Source: Nitrospira sp.
Lineage (GTDB): Bacteria > Nitrospirota > Nitrospiria > Nitrospirales > Nitrospiraceae
Reading direction: 5' to 3'
NCBI GenBank assembly: GCA_030692565.1
Contig: JAUYAO010000019.1
Span: 1 to 40,265, forward strand
Length of the DNA stretch: 40,265 bases
In this document: positions 7,649-15,725 of the stretch, piece by piece
Position numbering within the stretch: the stretch's first letter is position 1
How the letters are laid out: each line of letters opens with the position of its first letter
Notes under the pieces: generated by a model
Seen by the model: the letters and a program-made list of their open reading frames with translations, nothing else
Database searches by the model: none
Told to the model about the DNA's origin: nothing
Program-made: the position numbers and the translations under genes

Positions 7649-7708
7649 GTTTTGCTGGGGGGCCGTTCTGAGCATCTTGTACGCTTCTCGCCCCGGAGTG
7701 CTCTAGCC

Positions 7709-8947
7709 ATGCCGGTCTATCAATACCGCGGGTATAAGAGCGACGGCGGATCTGCTGCGGGTATCGTCGATGCCGAGAGCGTGAAGGTTGCCCGTCTGAA
7801 GCTCCGCAAAGACGGGGTGTTTCCGACCGACGTCATTGAGCAGGGGCAAGCCACCGGCCGCGGGTTGGCGCATGACCGTGTCGCCATCTCGGCTCCGCTC
7901 GGAAGATCTCAGGTGTTGTCGGCACCCGAACTGGCGATGTTGACCCGTCAGTTTGCGACCTTGTTGGTTGCCGGACTTCCTCTGGTCGACGCGTTGGGGG
8001 TCTTGATCGACCAGTCTGAAAAGAAGCCGGCGAAAGCGTTGCTTGCCGATGTGCGCGAGCAAGTGCGTGCAGGAAAAGCGCTCAGCCACGTGCTGGAGTC
8101 CTACGGCAAAGACTTCTCCCCGATCTATGTGCACATGGTGCGGGCGGGGGAAGCGAGCGGCGCGCTGGACCAGATCCTTTTTCGCCTGGCCGAGTTTCTT
8201 GAAAAACAGCAGGCGCTCAGGAACAAAGTCACCAATGCCATTCTCTACCCCGCCTTGATGTTGATCGTCGGCGTGGGTGTATTGTTTTTCCTGATGACCT
8301 TTGTGGTTCCGAAGATCACGGCGGTCTTCGCCAGCATGAAAGCCGCGCTCCCCTTCCCGACCGTGGTGCTGATGACGATCAGCCGCTTCTGTTCCACCTA
8401 TTGGCCGCTCATGCTGCTGGCTGTAGTCGGCGGCGGGTGGCTCGTTCGCCGGTTCATTCAGACCGAATCGGGGCGCACCGTTGCCGATCGATTGATCCTC
8501 CGCATTCCCCTGATCGGCGAGGTGGCGCGGATGGTGGCCATCTCGCGGCTCACCGGCACCTTGGCGACGATGTTATCGAGCGGCGTCCAGCTGCTCGATG
8601 CCCTGGATGTCTCGAAGCGCGTGATGAACAATCGGGTCTTGGAGGAAGCGGTCGAAGGCGCCAGGCAGAATATTCGGGAAGGCGAAACGATTGCGGACCC
8701 GCTCAAGCGCAGCGGCCAATTTCCGTCCCTCGTGACCCATATGATCGCCGTCGGAGAACGCAGCGGCGAGATGGAAGAAATGCTGCGGCGCATCGGCCAG
8801 ATTTACGACGGCGAAGTGGAGCGGGTCATCACCCGGTTTACATCGCTCCTGGAACCGATCATGATCTTGGTCATGGGCGTCATCGTCTTCTTTATCGTGG
8901 TAGCCATTTTGCTGCCGATCTTTGAAATGGGTCAAATGGTGCGGTGA
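7709..8947 (+). CDS. gspF: Type II secretion inner-membrane protein GspF
   Basis: Polytopic platform protein of the secretion machine, 412 residues from ATG 7709 (MPVYQYRGYKSDGG). The earlier frame start at 7652 adds residues that do not look like the family. It has two T2SSF domains: the first about residues 70-195 (LTRQFATLLVAGLPLVDALG) and the second about 275-400 (ISRLTGTLATMLSSGVQLLDAL). Membrane helices follow each (ILYPALMLIVGVGVLFFLM and LEPIMILVMGVIVFFIVVAI). GspF contacts GspE and GspL. It is the third gene of the operon. Confidence 0.95.
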   Translation: MPVYQYRGYKSDGGSAAGIVDAESVKVARLKLRKDGVFPTDVIEQGQATGRGLAHDRVAISAPLGRSQVLSAPELAMLTRQFATLLVAGLPLVDALGVLIDQSEKKPAKALLADVREQVRAGKALSHVLESYGKDFSPIYVHMVRAGEASGALDQILFRLAEFLEKQQALRNKVTNAILYPALMLIVGVGVLFFLMTFVVPKITAVFASMKAALPFPTVVLMTISRFCSTYWPLMLLAVVGGGWLVRRFIQTESGRTVADRLILRIPLIGEVARMVAISRLTGTLATMLSSGVQLLDALDVSKRVMNNRVLEEAVEGARQNIREGETIADPLKRSGQFPSLVTHMIAVGERSGEMEEMLRRIGQIYDGEVERVITRFTSLLEPIMILVMGVIVFFIVVAILLPIFEMGQMVR

Positions 8948-8952
8948 ATATA

Positions 8953-9095
8953 GTGACAGGTGACGGGTGACGAGTTCAATGGGAGGTATTCGATGAGCGG
9001 CAAGGAACTGTACGAGAGCGCATGGACCAAATGGAACCGGCATCGCTTCCGATGTCCCTTCACGTCACGCGTCACGCGTCACGCGTCACGACTCG
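8953..9095. repeat. GTGACG heptamer inverted repeat spanning the gspF-gspG junction
   Basis: The left arm (8953-8974) has three GTGAC units at 7-8 bp spacing just after the gspF stop codon. The right arm (9061-9095) has CGCGTCA three times in tandem and ends in ACTCG, complementary to the left arm. The right arm lies inside gspG and encodes the RVTRHASRLG part of its leader. The same family recurs inside cheA and between cheY and cheA. Confidence 0.7.
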
Positions 9096-9550
9096 GCAAC
9101 GCACGCGGCTTCACCTTCATTGAAATCATGGTGGTGGTGGCGATTCTCGCCATCCTGGCGGCGCTGGTCGTCCCGCGGATCATGGGGCGGACCGACGATG
9201 CCAAACGGACCGCCGCAAAGGTGCAGATCCGCAATATCGAAGGGGCGCTCCAACTCTATAAGCTCGACAACGGTGTCTATCCTTCAAGCGAACAGGGGCT
9301 CAAAGCGCTGGTCGAGAAGCCGTCGGTGGGCGTGATTCCTAAAAAGTGGAAAATCGGCGGATACATCGACAAGCTTCCTGAAGATCCCTGGGGAAACCAG
9401 TACAAGTATCAAAGCCCGGCACCGATCCAGCAGGGACAATACGGGCAGATCAAGGCTGATTATGAAATCATGTCCCTCGGTACCGATGGCGAGGTCGGCG
9501 GAGAAGGCGTGAATGCGGATATTGCGAACTGGAACTTGGAAAAGGATTAG
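8993..9550 (+). CDS. gspG: Major pseudopilin GspG
   Basis: Main subunit of the type II pseudopilus, 185 residues. The class III signal is clear: cleavage after Gly39 in NARG/FTFIEIMVVVAIL, with Glu at mature position 5 and an N-terminal membrane helix. The C-terminal part has the GspG pattern QGLKALVEKPS, KLPEDPWGNQYKY and the calcium-loop-like SLGTDGEVGGEG. ATG 8993 is chosen for its GGGAGG. The leader is therefore 39 residues, far longer than the usual 6-10, because a GTGACG-type repeat has been absorbed into it. No later in-frame start codon exists before the cleavage site. Confidence 0.95.
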   Translation: MSGKELYESAWTKWNRHRFRCPFTSRVTRHASRLGNARGFTFIEIMVVVAILAILAALVVPRIMGRTDDAKRTAAKVQIRNIEGALQLYKLDNGVYPSSEQGLKALVEKPSVGVIPKKWKIGGYIDKLPEDPWGNQYKYQSPAPIQQGQYGQIKADYEIMSLGTDGEVGGEGVNADIANWNLEKD

Positions 9551-9554
9551 CAAG

Positions 9555-10151
9555 TTGTTGAAAACATCCGCCAGCGGCATGGGTGGCTTTACCTTGCTGG
9601 AGATGATCATCGTCATGTTTCTATTCGTGGCGATGTTGGGGATTGTCATTCCACGCATCAACTTGAGTGACGACCTGGCGTCGACCGGTCGGAAGTTGAT
9701 CGGAGCGCTGCGGACTCTTCAGGGGATCGCCATGAGCACGCAGAAGCCGGTCAAACTCTATCTGGACCTGGATCAAAGCCAATACTGGGCAAAGACGATT
9801 GAAGGAAAAGAGGAGAAGCCCCTGCCGGATGCCGCTTGGGATGCGCCGCGCATGCTTCCGGAGACCATCCGTCTGGCCGATGCGTCCTCCGGCTCAATCA
9901 AGCGGACAGCCGGTCGTCTCGATCTGATGTTGTACCCCAACGGTCGGATGGATGAAGCGGTTCTGCATCTGACCGATGCCAGTAACAACGTGTTGGCTAT
10001 CGTCGTCGAGTCCGCCACCGGAGCGATCCGCACCAGCGATGAGCGTATTGAGCCTCAGCGGCTGGCGTCCATTCCTGACCGGGTCAAGCCCCTGTTGATT
10101 CCGACGGCGACGGTAGCTGCCGGGACTCAGGCCGGCCTGGCGAAGCCCTAA
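9555..10151 (+). CDS. gspH: Minor pseudopilin GspH
   Basis: Minor pseudopilin of the tip complex, 198 residues from TTG 9555, which has AAAAGGA upstream. An ATG at 9513, overlapping gspG by 38 bp, is the alternative and gives a longer leader. The prepilin motif is GMGG/FTLLEMIIVMFLFVAM with Glu5. The rest fits the GspH beta-domain (GRKLIGALRTLQGIAMST, VKLYLDLDQSQYW, LMLYPNGRMDEAVL). It is processed by a prepilin peptidase that is not encoded in this window. Confidence 0.85.
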   Translation: MLKTSASGMGGFTLLEMIIVMFLFVAMLGIVIPRINLSDDLASTGRKLIGALRTLQGIAMSTQKPVKLYLDLDQSQYWAKTIEGKEEKPLPDAAWDAPRMLPETIRLADASSGSIKRTAGRLDLMLYPNGRMDEAVLHLTDASNNVLAIVVESATGAIRTSDERIEPQRLASIPDRVKPLLIPTATVAAGTQAGLAKP

Positions 10152-10165
10152 CGCAATCACGCCAC

Positions 10166-10591
10166 ATGCGGCCCTACCAACCACAAGACGAACGCGGATT
10201 TACTCTGCTGGAGGTGCTGCTGGCGGTCGCGATTCTTGCGATCGCTCTCCCCGTGCTCTTGGGCCTGAGGAATTTCGATTTGGAGCTGCAATCCCGCTCC
10301 ATGGAGTTGACGACGGCCACACTGTTGGCTCAGGAAAAACTCTTGGAAACGGAACTGTCTGGCTCCTTCCCCATTGGTGAATCGACGGGAGAGTTTCAAA
10401 CGCCGGCGCCCGGCGTCCTCTCGTCGATCACGGAGACCAATCGTGCGCCCGGTTATCGCTGGAAGCGCAGTATCATGCCGACGCCGCTGGAGCTCATTCG
10501 AGAAGTCAAGATCCAGATCTCCTGGCCGCGCGGCCAGCAGGATGAAACATTGGAAGTGAGTACCTATGTCTTTGCCGGCCTCGCATTCTAA
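10166..10591 (+). CDS. gspI: Minor pseudopilin GspI
   Basis: Minor pseudopilin, 141 residues, which nucleates the pseudopilus tip with GspJ and GspK. Its short leader MRPYQPQDERG is followed by FTLLEVLLAVAILAIALPVL, with Glu5. The SMELTTATLLAQEKLLETEL helix is typical for GspI, where LAxxKLxE is conserved. The ATG at 10166 lies 15 bp after the gspH stop with no strong binding site, so coupled translation is likely. Its end precedes a composite hairpin repeat. Confidence 0.9.
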   Translation: MRPYQPQDERGFTLLEVLLAVAILAIALPVLLGLRNFDLELQSRSMELTTATLLAQEKLLETELSGSFPIGESTGEFQTPAPGVLSSITETNRAPGYRWKRSIMPTPLELIREVKIQISWPRGQQDETLEVSTYVFAGLAF

Positions 10592-10661
10592 GGGGCGTCA
10601 AACAATCGAGCGGGTCAGGTCTGCCGTGCGCCGGAGTATTGAGGTCTCGCTTCTCTCTGTT

Positions 10662-10790
10662 CCTCCCCTTTGTAAGGGGAGGCAAGGAGGGGTTGAGACT
10701 CCTGGGCTGCGGTGCGGTTCACGAATACCGGCGCCAGTAAAGGCTGCCGGAAGACTCGACCTCCCCTCGCCCCTCCTTACGAAGGAGGGG
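10662..10790. repeat. Composite double-hairpin element, copy 1 (gspI-gspJ)
   Basis: Hairpin 1 is CCTCCCCTT-TGT-AAGGGGAGG (10662-10682). Hairpin 2 is CCCCTCCTT-ACG-AAGGAGGGG (10770-10790). The parts between begin with GGTTGAGACTCC and end with GGAAGACTCGACC, which are roughly inverse. The whole is a mirror-organised unit of about 129 bp. The same layout recurs at 23882-24022 after phoU. The element carries no gene of its own. The long open frame that would extend gspJ back to 10566 runs through it. Confidence 0.8.
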
Positions 10791-10856
10791 AAGCCACGAG
10801 AAGCCGGTATCGATTCGATGATGCCAACTCGTTCATCGACCCATGCAGAATCCGGA

Positions 10857-11459
10857 ATGGCTTATTCTAAGCACGAAGGCGGATTCACGCTGGTCGAAGC
10901 GTTGCTGGCGATTGCGCTGCTGGCGACGTTGGGCGCGATGGTCTTCGGATCTTTGCTGACGACGACGCGGGTCGTGGATGCCGGTCGAGCGGCGGCCTCA
11001 CGCGAGCAGACCATCCGGCGCGTGTTACGGCTGATGGCCGAGGAACTCACGGTCGGCGTCAAGGAGACGACGTTCCCCTGGGTCGGTTTGAACGGAACGC
11101 AAGACGGTCAGTCGGCCGATACGCTGGCCTTCGTGACGCGGGGGGACGGATTCGGTGTCCAGGCCGCGCGTGAGAGCGAGATCCTGCGCGTGATTTACAC
11201 GCGCGAGGGCGATCGCTTGATCCGGTTCGTCCGGCGCAATCTCTACGGGCTCACCGATGAGTCAGTCGATCAGGTCAACCTGGCAACGAAGGTGAAGGGG
11301 TTCAACGTTCGCTACTACAGCCGGCAAGGCCAGGTGTGGCTGGACGAATGGAGCTCAACCGGACCGTTGCCGACGGCGCTGCTGCTGGAAATCACCTTTC
11401 AAGAGCCCGATGCCGAACCCTATACCATTCGTGAATGGGTCACGGTGGGAGTCTCCTGA
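10857..11459 (+). CDS. gspJ: Minor pseudopilin GspJ
   Basis: Minor pseudopilin, 200 residues from ATG 10857. The leader MAYSKHEGG is followed by FTLVEALLAIALLATLGAMV, with Glu5. GspJ hallmarks are EQTIRRVLRLMAEELT after the helix and a C-terminal LLLEITFQEPDAE strand. The frame is open from 10566, but the extra residues are translated hairpin repeat, so a start at 10857 (or ATG 10818) is more sensible. No strong binding site is seen at either. It forms the tip with GspI and GspK. Its stop overlaps the gspN start (TGATG). Confidence 0.88.
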   Translation: MAYSKHEGGFTLVEALLAIALLATLGAMVFGSLLTTTRVVDAGRAAASREQTIRRVLRLMAEELTVGVKETTFPWVGLNGTQDGQSADTLAFVTRGDGFGVQAARESEILRVIYTREGDRLIRFVRRNLYGLTDESVDQVNLATKVKGFNVRYYSRQGQVWLDEWSSTGPLPTALLLEITFQEPDAEPYTIREWVTVGVS

Positions 11460-12349
11460 TGGTGTGGCCATGGAAGGACCTCTCGGCTTGGAAGGCCCCG
11501 CTGCTGTGGATGGCCTTTGGATCTGGACTGCTCTTCCTCTCGATCGCCCTCACCTTCCCCTATGGAGCTTTGCAGACGAGAGTCATCGGGGAACTGCAGC
11601 GGGCTACCGGTATGGACGTGCGCGCGGCAGACTGGTCGATCGGCTTTCCGGCGGCGATTGAATGGCGACAGATGACGTTGACCAAAACCGACTGGTCTCC
11701 CCTGCAGCTGGGTCTGGTGCGGGCTCAAGTAGGGCTCTGGCGGTTGTTGACCGGCGGGGTAGCTCTGGATCTGGCCGCGCAGTTAGACGAAGCCACCGCG
11801 ACACAGGGCACGGTGAAATTGACTGTGACGGCGTCCTCCTGGTCTATGACCGGCCCTATGGCCATGATAGGCAAGATTCAGAAGCTCGATCTTTCCAAGG
11901 TGCTTCGCCCCTATGTGACGCGTGGCAGCATGACGGGGGAGTTCTCGCATCGTCTCGATCGCTCCGCGACCGGCGGATCCGCCGCATTCGGCGAGGGCAC
12001 GTGGAAAGCGGAGGCCAAGGACCTGTCCCTGGATCACATTCCGGTGGGGAACGGCCGGATCCTTGCGCTGGCTTTCAGCACCCTCTCGATCAGCCTGGCG
12101 TGCCGGGAGCAGATCTGCGACGTGACCGAATTGAAGGGCGACGGGATCGACGGGTCGTTTTCCGGGCAGGGAACGGTTACAATGCAGCAACCCTTACAAC
12201 AGAGTCAGTTGGCGTTGTCTTTGACCGTGATTCCCGGTGTGGGATTTGCGGCCAAGGCTCCCGGGTTGGGTATTCCGCCGTTGCCGCCCGGAACGCCGTT
12301 CACGTTTAAAGTGATGGGAACATTGGCACAGGCCAGGGTGGCGTTGTAG
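11459..12349 (+). CDS. gspN: Type II secretion protein GspN
   Basis: A 296-residue protein with one N-terminal membrane helix (about 10-36, WKAPLLWMAFGSGLLFLSIAL) and a periplasmic beta-rich domain. The opening LTFPYGALQTRVIGEL followed by an AADWSIGFPAAIEWRQM segment is the GspN pattern (AsmA-like fold). GspN is an accessory part of some type II systems and its exact role is unclear. It overlaps gspJ by TGATG with GGGAG upstream. Its place between gspJ and gspL, rather than at the end of the operon, is as in delta-proteobacterial-type systems. Confidence 0.85.
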   Translation: MVWPWKDLSAWKAPLLWMAFGSGLLFLSIALTFPYGALQTRVIGELQRATGMDVRAADWSIGFPAAIEWRQMTLTKTDWSPLQLGLVRAQVGLWRLLTGGVALDLAAQLDEATATQGTVKLTVTASSWSMTGPMAMIGKIQKLDLSKVLRPYVTRGSMTGEFSHRLDRSATGGSAAFGEGTWKAEAKDLSLDHIPVGNGRILALAFSTLSISLACREQICDVTELKGDGIDGSFSGQGTVTMQQPLQQSQLALSLTVIPGVGFAAKAPGLGIPPLPPGTPFTFKVMGTLAQARVAL

Positions 12350-12383
12350 AGTAGCACGTGACCTTACGAGGAATTCAGACCGC

Positions 12384-13967
12384 ATGAGTATTGCCACCGA
12401 ATGCGTGGGCTTGGATATCGGCCAGACCGGTTTAAAGGCCGTGCGGTTTCGCCGCCGGCTGAGCGGTCGCGAAACGATCGAGTATTTCCATCAGCCCCTG
12501 CCGTTTGCGCACCCGGAAGATGTGGAGCCGGCCAGGCGCGTCCAATCGCTGCGCGGTTTTCTCTGGCACAACGGCCTCTATGCGACGGATCGGCTGGTGA
12601 CGGCGATCCCCTGCCAGGATCTGTTCGTGCGCACGCTCTCCTTCCCATTCAAAGATGCGGAGAAACTGTCACAGGTTGTTCCGTTTGAAGTGGAAAATCT
12701 GATCCCGATGCCGGTGGATGAACTGGCGATCGGAAGCGTCGTGCTTCCGCCCGGGCTCACCGCCGAAGGGATGTCGCGGATTACCAAAGGGTCGGACGTG
12801 CTGGTCACGGCGGCCCCGCGGGACAAAGTGGCCGAACACCTGCGCTTCCTCGCCCAGGCCGATATCGAGCCGGCCGCGATCAATGTCGATGCCATGGCCC
12901 TCTACTCCGTCACGCAATTCCTTCAACAGGAAGGCGGCCACGTTCCGCACGATCTGGCCATCATCGATGTGGGCGCGTCCAAGACGACCATCTGTCTGGT
13001 GCACGAAGGCCGACCGGTGGTCTTGCGGACTATTTTATGGGGCGGCAATCACCTGACTCATGCGTTGGCGGTGCGGCATGCCTGTAGTTTTGCCGACGCA
13101 GAACGGCGCAAGCGCAGCTTGAATGTCCAACAGGTCGATGCCTGGCTGGACCCGCTGCTCAAAGAACTGCGCGTTACCATTCAAGGCTACGAAGGGACCG
13201 AGCGCGGGCATTTCACCCACTGTTGGGTGTCCGGCGGAGGCGCAAAGCTCAGAGAGATCGGCGGATACCTCGCGCATCAACTGGGGCTCTATCCGGTCGG
13301 TCCGCGGCAGGGATTCGGGTTGAACAGCCCGCGCGCCTTTTCCATCGCTTTCGGGTTGGCGATCCATCCGAAACTGATCCGGCCGAAGTGGCGCTTCAAG
13401 CCGACGCCGGCCGGCCTGGCCCTCGATTTGAAGGCCGTCTCGGATGCCAACGCCCCGCAGTCCAAGAGATCGGCGCGTGATAAGCGTCTGGCGCTCGTGG
13501 GCGCCGTGGTGTTGGGGGCCCTGGCGCTCGCGGACGGTTTGACGCATCTCTATTTGAAAGACCAACGAGTGCAACAGCTGAAGGGGGCTCTTCAGGGCCA
13601 CTATGCCCAACTGTTTGAGCCGGGAGCTGCGCCGGGTGAAGAATTGGATCAGGCCCGCTTTCGCATTGCCGCGGTCGATAAGGCGCTCGCCGTCGTCGAT
13701 GCTTCGCAGCAGCACGTGCTCGCCACGATGGCGGCCTTCATGAAACAGATGCCCGCCGGCGCCCCCGTCAAAATACGCGATCTGACGATCGATGGCCCCC
13801 TGGTGTTGCTCGAAGGCGAGACGACCTCCTTCGAAGCCGTAGAGAAGATCAAACAGACCTATTCGGCCGGCGGGATGTTCAAGGATGTGGCCGTGAGCGA
13901 AACCCGGGTGGGCGCGTCATCGAATCAGGTGGTCTTTCGCATGAACGCGACGGTGGGACAGCCATGA
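12384..13967 (+). CDS. gspL: GspL, with complete PilM-like actin-fold domain
   Basis: A 527-residue inner-membrane protein that recruits GspE. The cytoplasmic part (about 1-330) has both actin-fold phosphate motifs: CVGLDIGQTGLKAV near residue 7 and LAIIDVGASKTTICL near 192. It also has WVSGGGAKL as the adenosine motif near 281. This resembles PilM more than the reduced GspL of enterics. A membrane helix follows (about 372-390, LALVGAVVLGALALADGL), then a periplasmic ferredoxin-like domain like PilN/GspL. Its last codons overlap gspM (ATGA). ATP binding is likely from the motifs but not shown. Confidence 0.88.
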   Translation: MSIATECVGLDIGQTGLKAVRFRRRLSGRETIEYFHQPLPFAHPEDVEPARRVQSLRGFLWHNGLYATDRLVTAIPCQDLFVRTLSFPFKDAEKLSQVVPFEVENLIPMPVDELAIGSVVLPPGLTAEGMSRITKGSDVLVTAAPRDKVAEHLRFLAQADIEPAAINVDAMALYSVTQFLQQEGGHVPHDLAIIDVGASKTTICLVHEGRPVVLRTILWGGNHLTHALAVRHACSFADAERRKRSLNVQQVDAWLDPLLKELRVTIQGYEGTERGHFTHCWVSGGGAKLREIGGYLAHQLGLYPVGPRQGFGLNSPRAFSIAFGLAIHPKLIRPKWRFKPTPAGLALDLKAVSDANAPQSKRSARDKRLALVGAVVLGALALADGLTHLYLKDQRVQQLKGALQGHYAQLFEPGAAPGEELDQARFRIAAVDKALAVVDASQQHVLATMAAFMKQMPAGAPVKIRDLTIDGPLVLLEGETTSFEAVEKIKQTYSAGGMFKDVAVSETRVGASSNQVVFRMNATVGQP

Positions 13968-14512
13968 TGCACCAATTGCGCGAACGGTGGACTCAGCTGG
14001 CTCCGCGCGAACGCGCGATCTTGTCGGTCGGCGGCGTGGTGGTCGCTGCCAGCCTCTTGTTCGTGCTGGTCGTGGATCCCCTGCTGGCGACCATGGACCG
14101 CCTGGATCGCCAGGCCGCCAAGAAGCAACGAGAGAGCAGCGAACTGGCGGCGTTGGGTGCCGACTATGCGAGCAAGCGCGCGCGACTGACTCGCGCGGAA
14201 CAGCGGATGCCGGTGACCGATGCGGGGTTCTCCCTGCTGGCCTTCATCGAGGAGGCGGCGAACCAGGCCCATGTCCGTGAGCGGATTGCCGGCATGCAGC
14301 CCCAGGTGCAAGCCCTGGCGCAAGGGTATCAAGAAACTGCGGTCGATCTCCGCTTGGATGGCGTGCAACTGCCGGATCTGATGGCGCTCCTGCTGGCGAT
14401 CGACCAGGCTCCGTATGAACTGCAAGTCAGGCATCTGCAAGTACGTCCGAAGTTCGACAATCCCGTGAATCTCGATGCCACTGTCCGAGTGGTCAGTTAT
14501 GCGAAAGGATGA
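13964..14512 (+). CDS. gspM: Type II secretion protein GspM
   Basis: A 182-residue bitopic inner-membrane protein that pairs with GspL. The N-terminus MMHQLRERWTQLAPRERAIL is the GspM-type cytoplasmic leader, followed by a membrane helix (about 22-42). A coiled stretch (about 43-85) and a small periplasmic ferredoxin-like domain (about 100-180) come next, with VDLRLDGVQLPDLMALLLAI. It overlaps gspL by four bases (ATGA) and gspK by 14, which implies strict co-translation of L, M and K. Confidence 0.9.
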   Translation: MMHQLRERWTQLAPRERAILSVGGVVVAASLLFVLVVDPLLATMDRLDRQAAKKQRESSELAALGADYASKRARLTRAEQRMPVTDAGFSLLAFIEEAANQAHVRERIAGMQPQVQALAQGYQETAVDLRLDGVQLPDLMALLLAIDQAPYELQVRHLQVRPKFDNPVNLDATVRVVSYAKG

Positions 14513-15452
14513 TGAACGCGGCGTCGCGCTCCTGCTTGCCCTGCTCATCTTGGCCCTGCTCGTGGCCCTGATTCTCGAATTCGACGGCGAGGCCCGGCGC
14601 GAATATCGCGACGCGGCAGCCTTTCGCGACAACTTCAAAGCGCACACCCTCACCCGCGCCGCTGTTCAGGCGGCTCGCGCCGTTCTCCAGCAGGATTTAT
14701 TGAAGGATAAACAAGTCGGTGAGTCGTACGATTCCCCCACCGATCTCTGGGCCATGCCGATCAAGAACTATGCGATCGGCGACGGCTTTCTGAGCGCACA
14801 GATCGAGGATGAGCGGGGCAAGCTCAATCTGAACGATCTGGCTGCTGCCGCCGGCGATGCTATTCAGAAGAAAGCGAAGATCGATCGGTTTAAGCGCCTC
14901 TTTGAATTACTTCAGCTCAGCCCCGATCTGGTCGATGCCGTGGTCGATTGGGTGGATCCGGATGAAAACCAGGAACCGGCCGGAGCGGAGAGCCTCTACT
15001 ATCAATCGCAGCGTCCGCCCTATCGCGCAGCCAATGCGCCGCTGTCAGGCTTGGGCGATTTGCGGCTGATCAAAGGCTTTACACCTGAAATAGCCGACCG
15101 GCTTTCGCGGTATGTGACGGTGTTCCCTCAGGAGGGCGGCGCGCTGGTCAATCTGAATACGGCGGACCCCTTGGTGATTCAAGCCCTGGATCCGGCGATC
15201 ACGCAATCGATGGCGGCAGAAATCATCCAGGGACGGCCCTATAAGAAAAAGGAAGATCTGGATCGCATCGGCAGCTTTCAGGAAATCGGCGCCAAACTGC
15301 GCGCGACGCAAAGCGGATATGATGTGAAGAGCGAGTTCTATTCAGCCCGGTTGGCCATCAGCGTGAACGATGTGACAAAGACCGCCTGGGTGGTGCTCCA
15401 GCGCGACGCGAATAAGGGCGACAGCACCGTAAAGTACCTGCGGGTGTTCTGA
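14499..15452 (+). CDS. gspK: Minor pseudopilin GspK
   Basis: The large minor pseudopilin that caps the tip, 317 residues from ATG 14499 (MRKDDERG/VALLLALL). Mature position 5 is Leu and not Glu, as is usual for GspK. The protein has the characteristic SAQIEDERGKLNLNDL segment and a VVDWVDPDENQEP acidic stretch. Its helix-hairpin-helix region comes later (ALVNLNTADPLVIQALD and YKKKEDLDRIGSF). It overlaps gspM by 14 bp. It is the last gene of the operon. The earlier start at 14475 would add residues before a leader that is already complete. Confidence 0.93.
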   Translation: MRKDDERGVALLLALLILALLVALILEFDGEARREYRDAAAFRDNFKAHTLTRAAVQAARAVLQQDLLKDKQVGESYDSPTDLWAMPIKNYAIGDGFLSAQIEDERGKLNLNDLAAAAGDAIQKKAKIDRFKRLFELLQLSPDLVDAVVDWVDPDENQEPAGAESLYYQSQRPPYRAANAPLSGLGDLRLIKGFTPEIADRLSRYVTVFPQEGGALVNLNTADPLVIQALDPAITQSMAAEIIQGRPYKKKEDLDRIGSFQEIGAKLRATQSGYDVKSEFYSARLAISVNDVTKTAWVVLQRDANKGDSTVKYLRVF

Positions 15453-15618
15453 GGAACGGATTCCGAGTTCCCATAGATACGTTCAGGCAGCGATAGACTT
15501 GAGGACGGTGTCCCGCAGGTCATGTCTCTCTTCACGAGGCATGAGCGGCCCGCTCTGGTAGGTCATCGCAACGCAGGGCCTACATCCTCCCCCTCCCCGT
15601 TATCGATCGCAAAGACAA

Positions 15619-15647
15619 AGTTAACAATCTTGTAACGCGCTTGTTAC
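15619..15647 (+). promoter_or_regulatory. Pho-box-like site upstream of the OprP-type porin
   Basis: Three half-sites repeat every 11 bp: AGTTAAC (15619), TTGTAAC (15630) and TTGTTAC (15641). This is the spacing and core of PhoB binding sites (CTGTNAC-type repeats every 11 bp). It lies about 80 bp before the porin start. The rest of the 15453-15725 gap shows no gene. Confidence 0.65.
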
Positions 15648-15725
15648 CTCGCAACAACCTATGAGGGCTACTCTTCCCGCCAGGTACTGAAATGCATAGT
15701 TTCCAATAGGAGGAAGCAACTCATT

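Noticed and set aside
10566-10856. N-terminal extension of GspJ by 97 residues
   Set aside because: It is the translation of the double-hairpin element, and a complete prepilin leader follows at ATG 10857.
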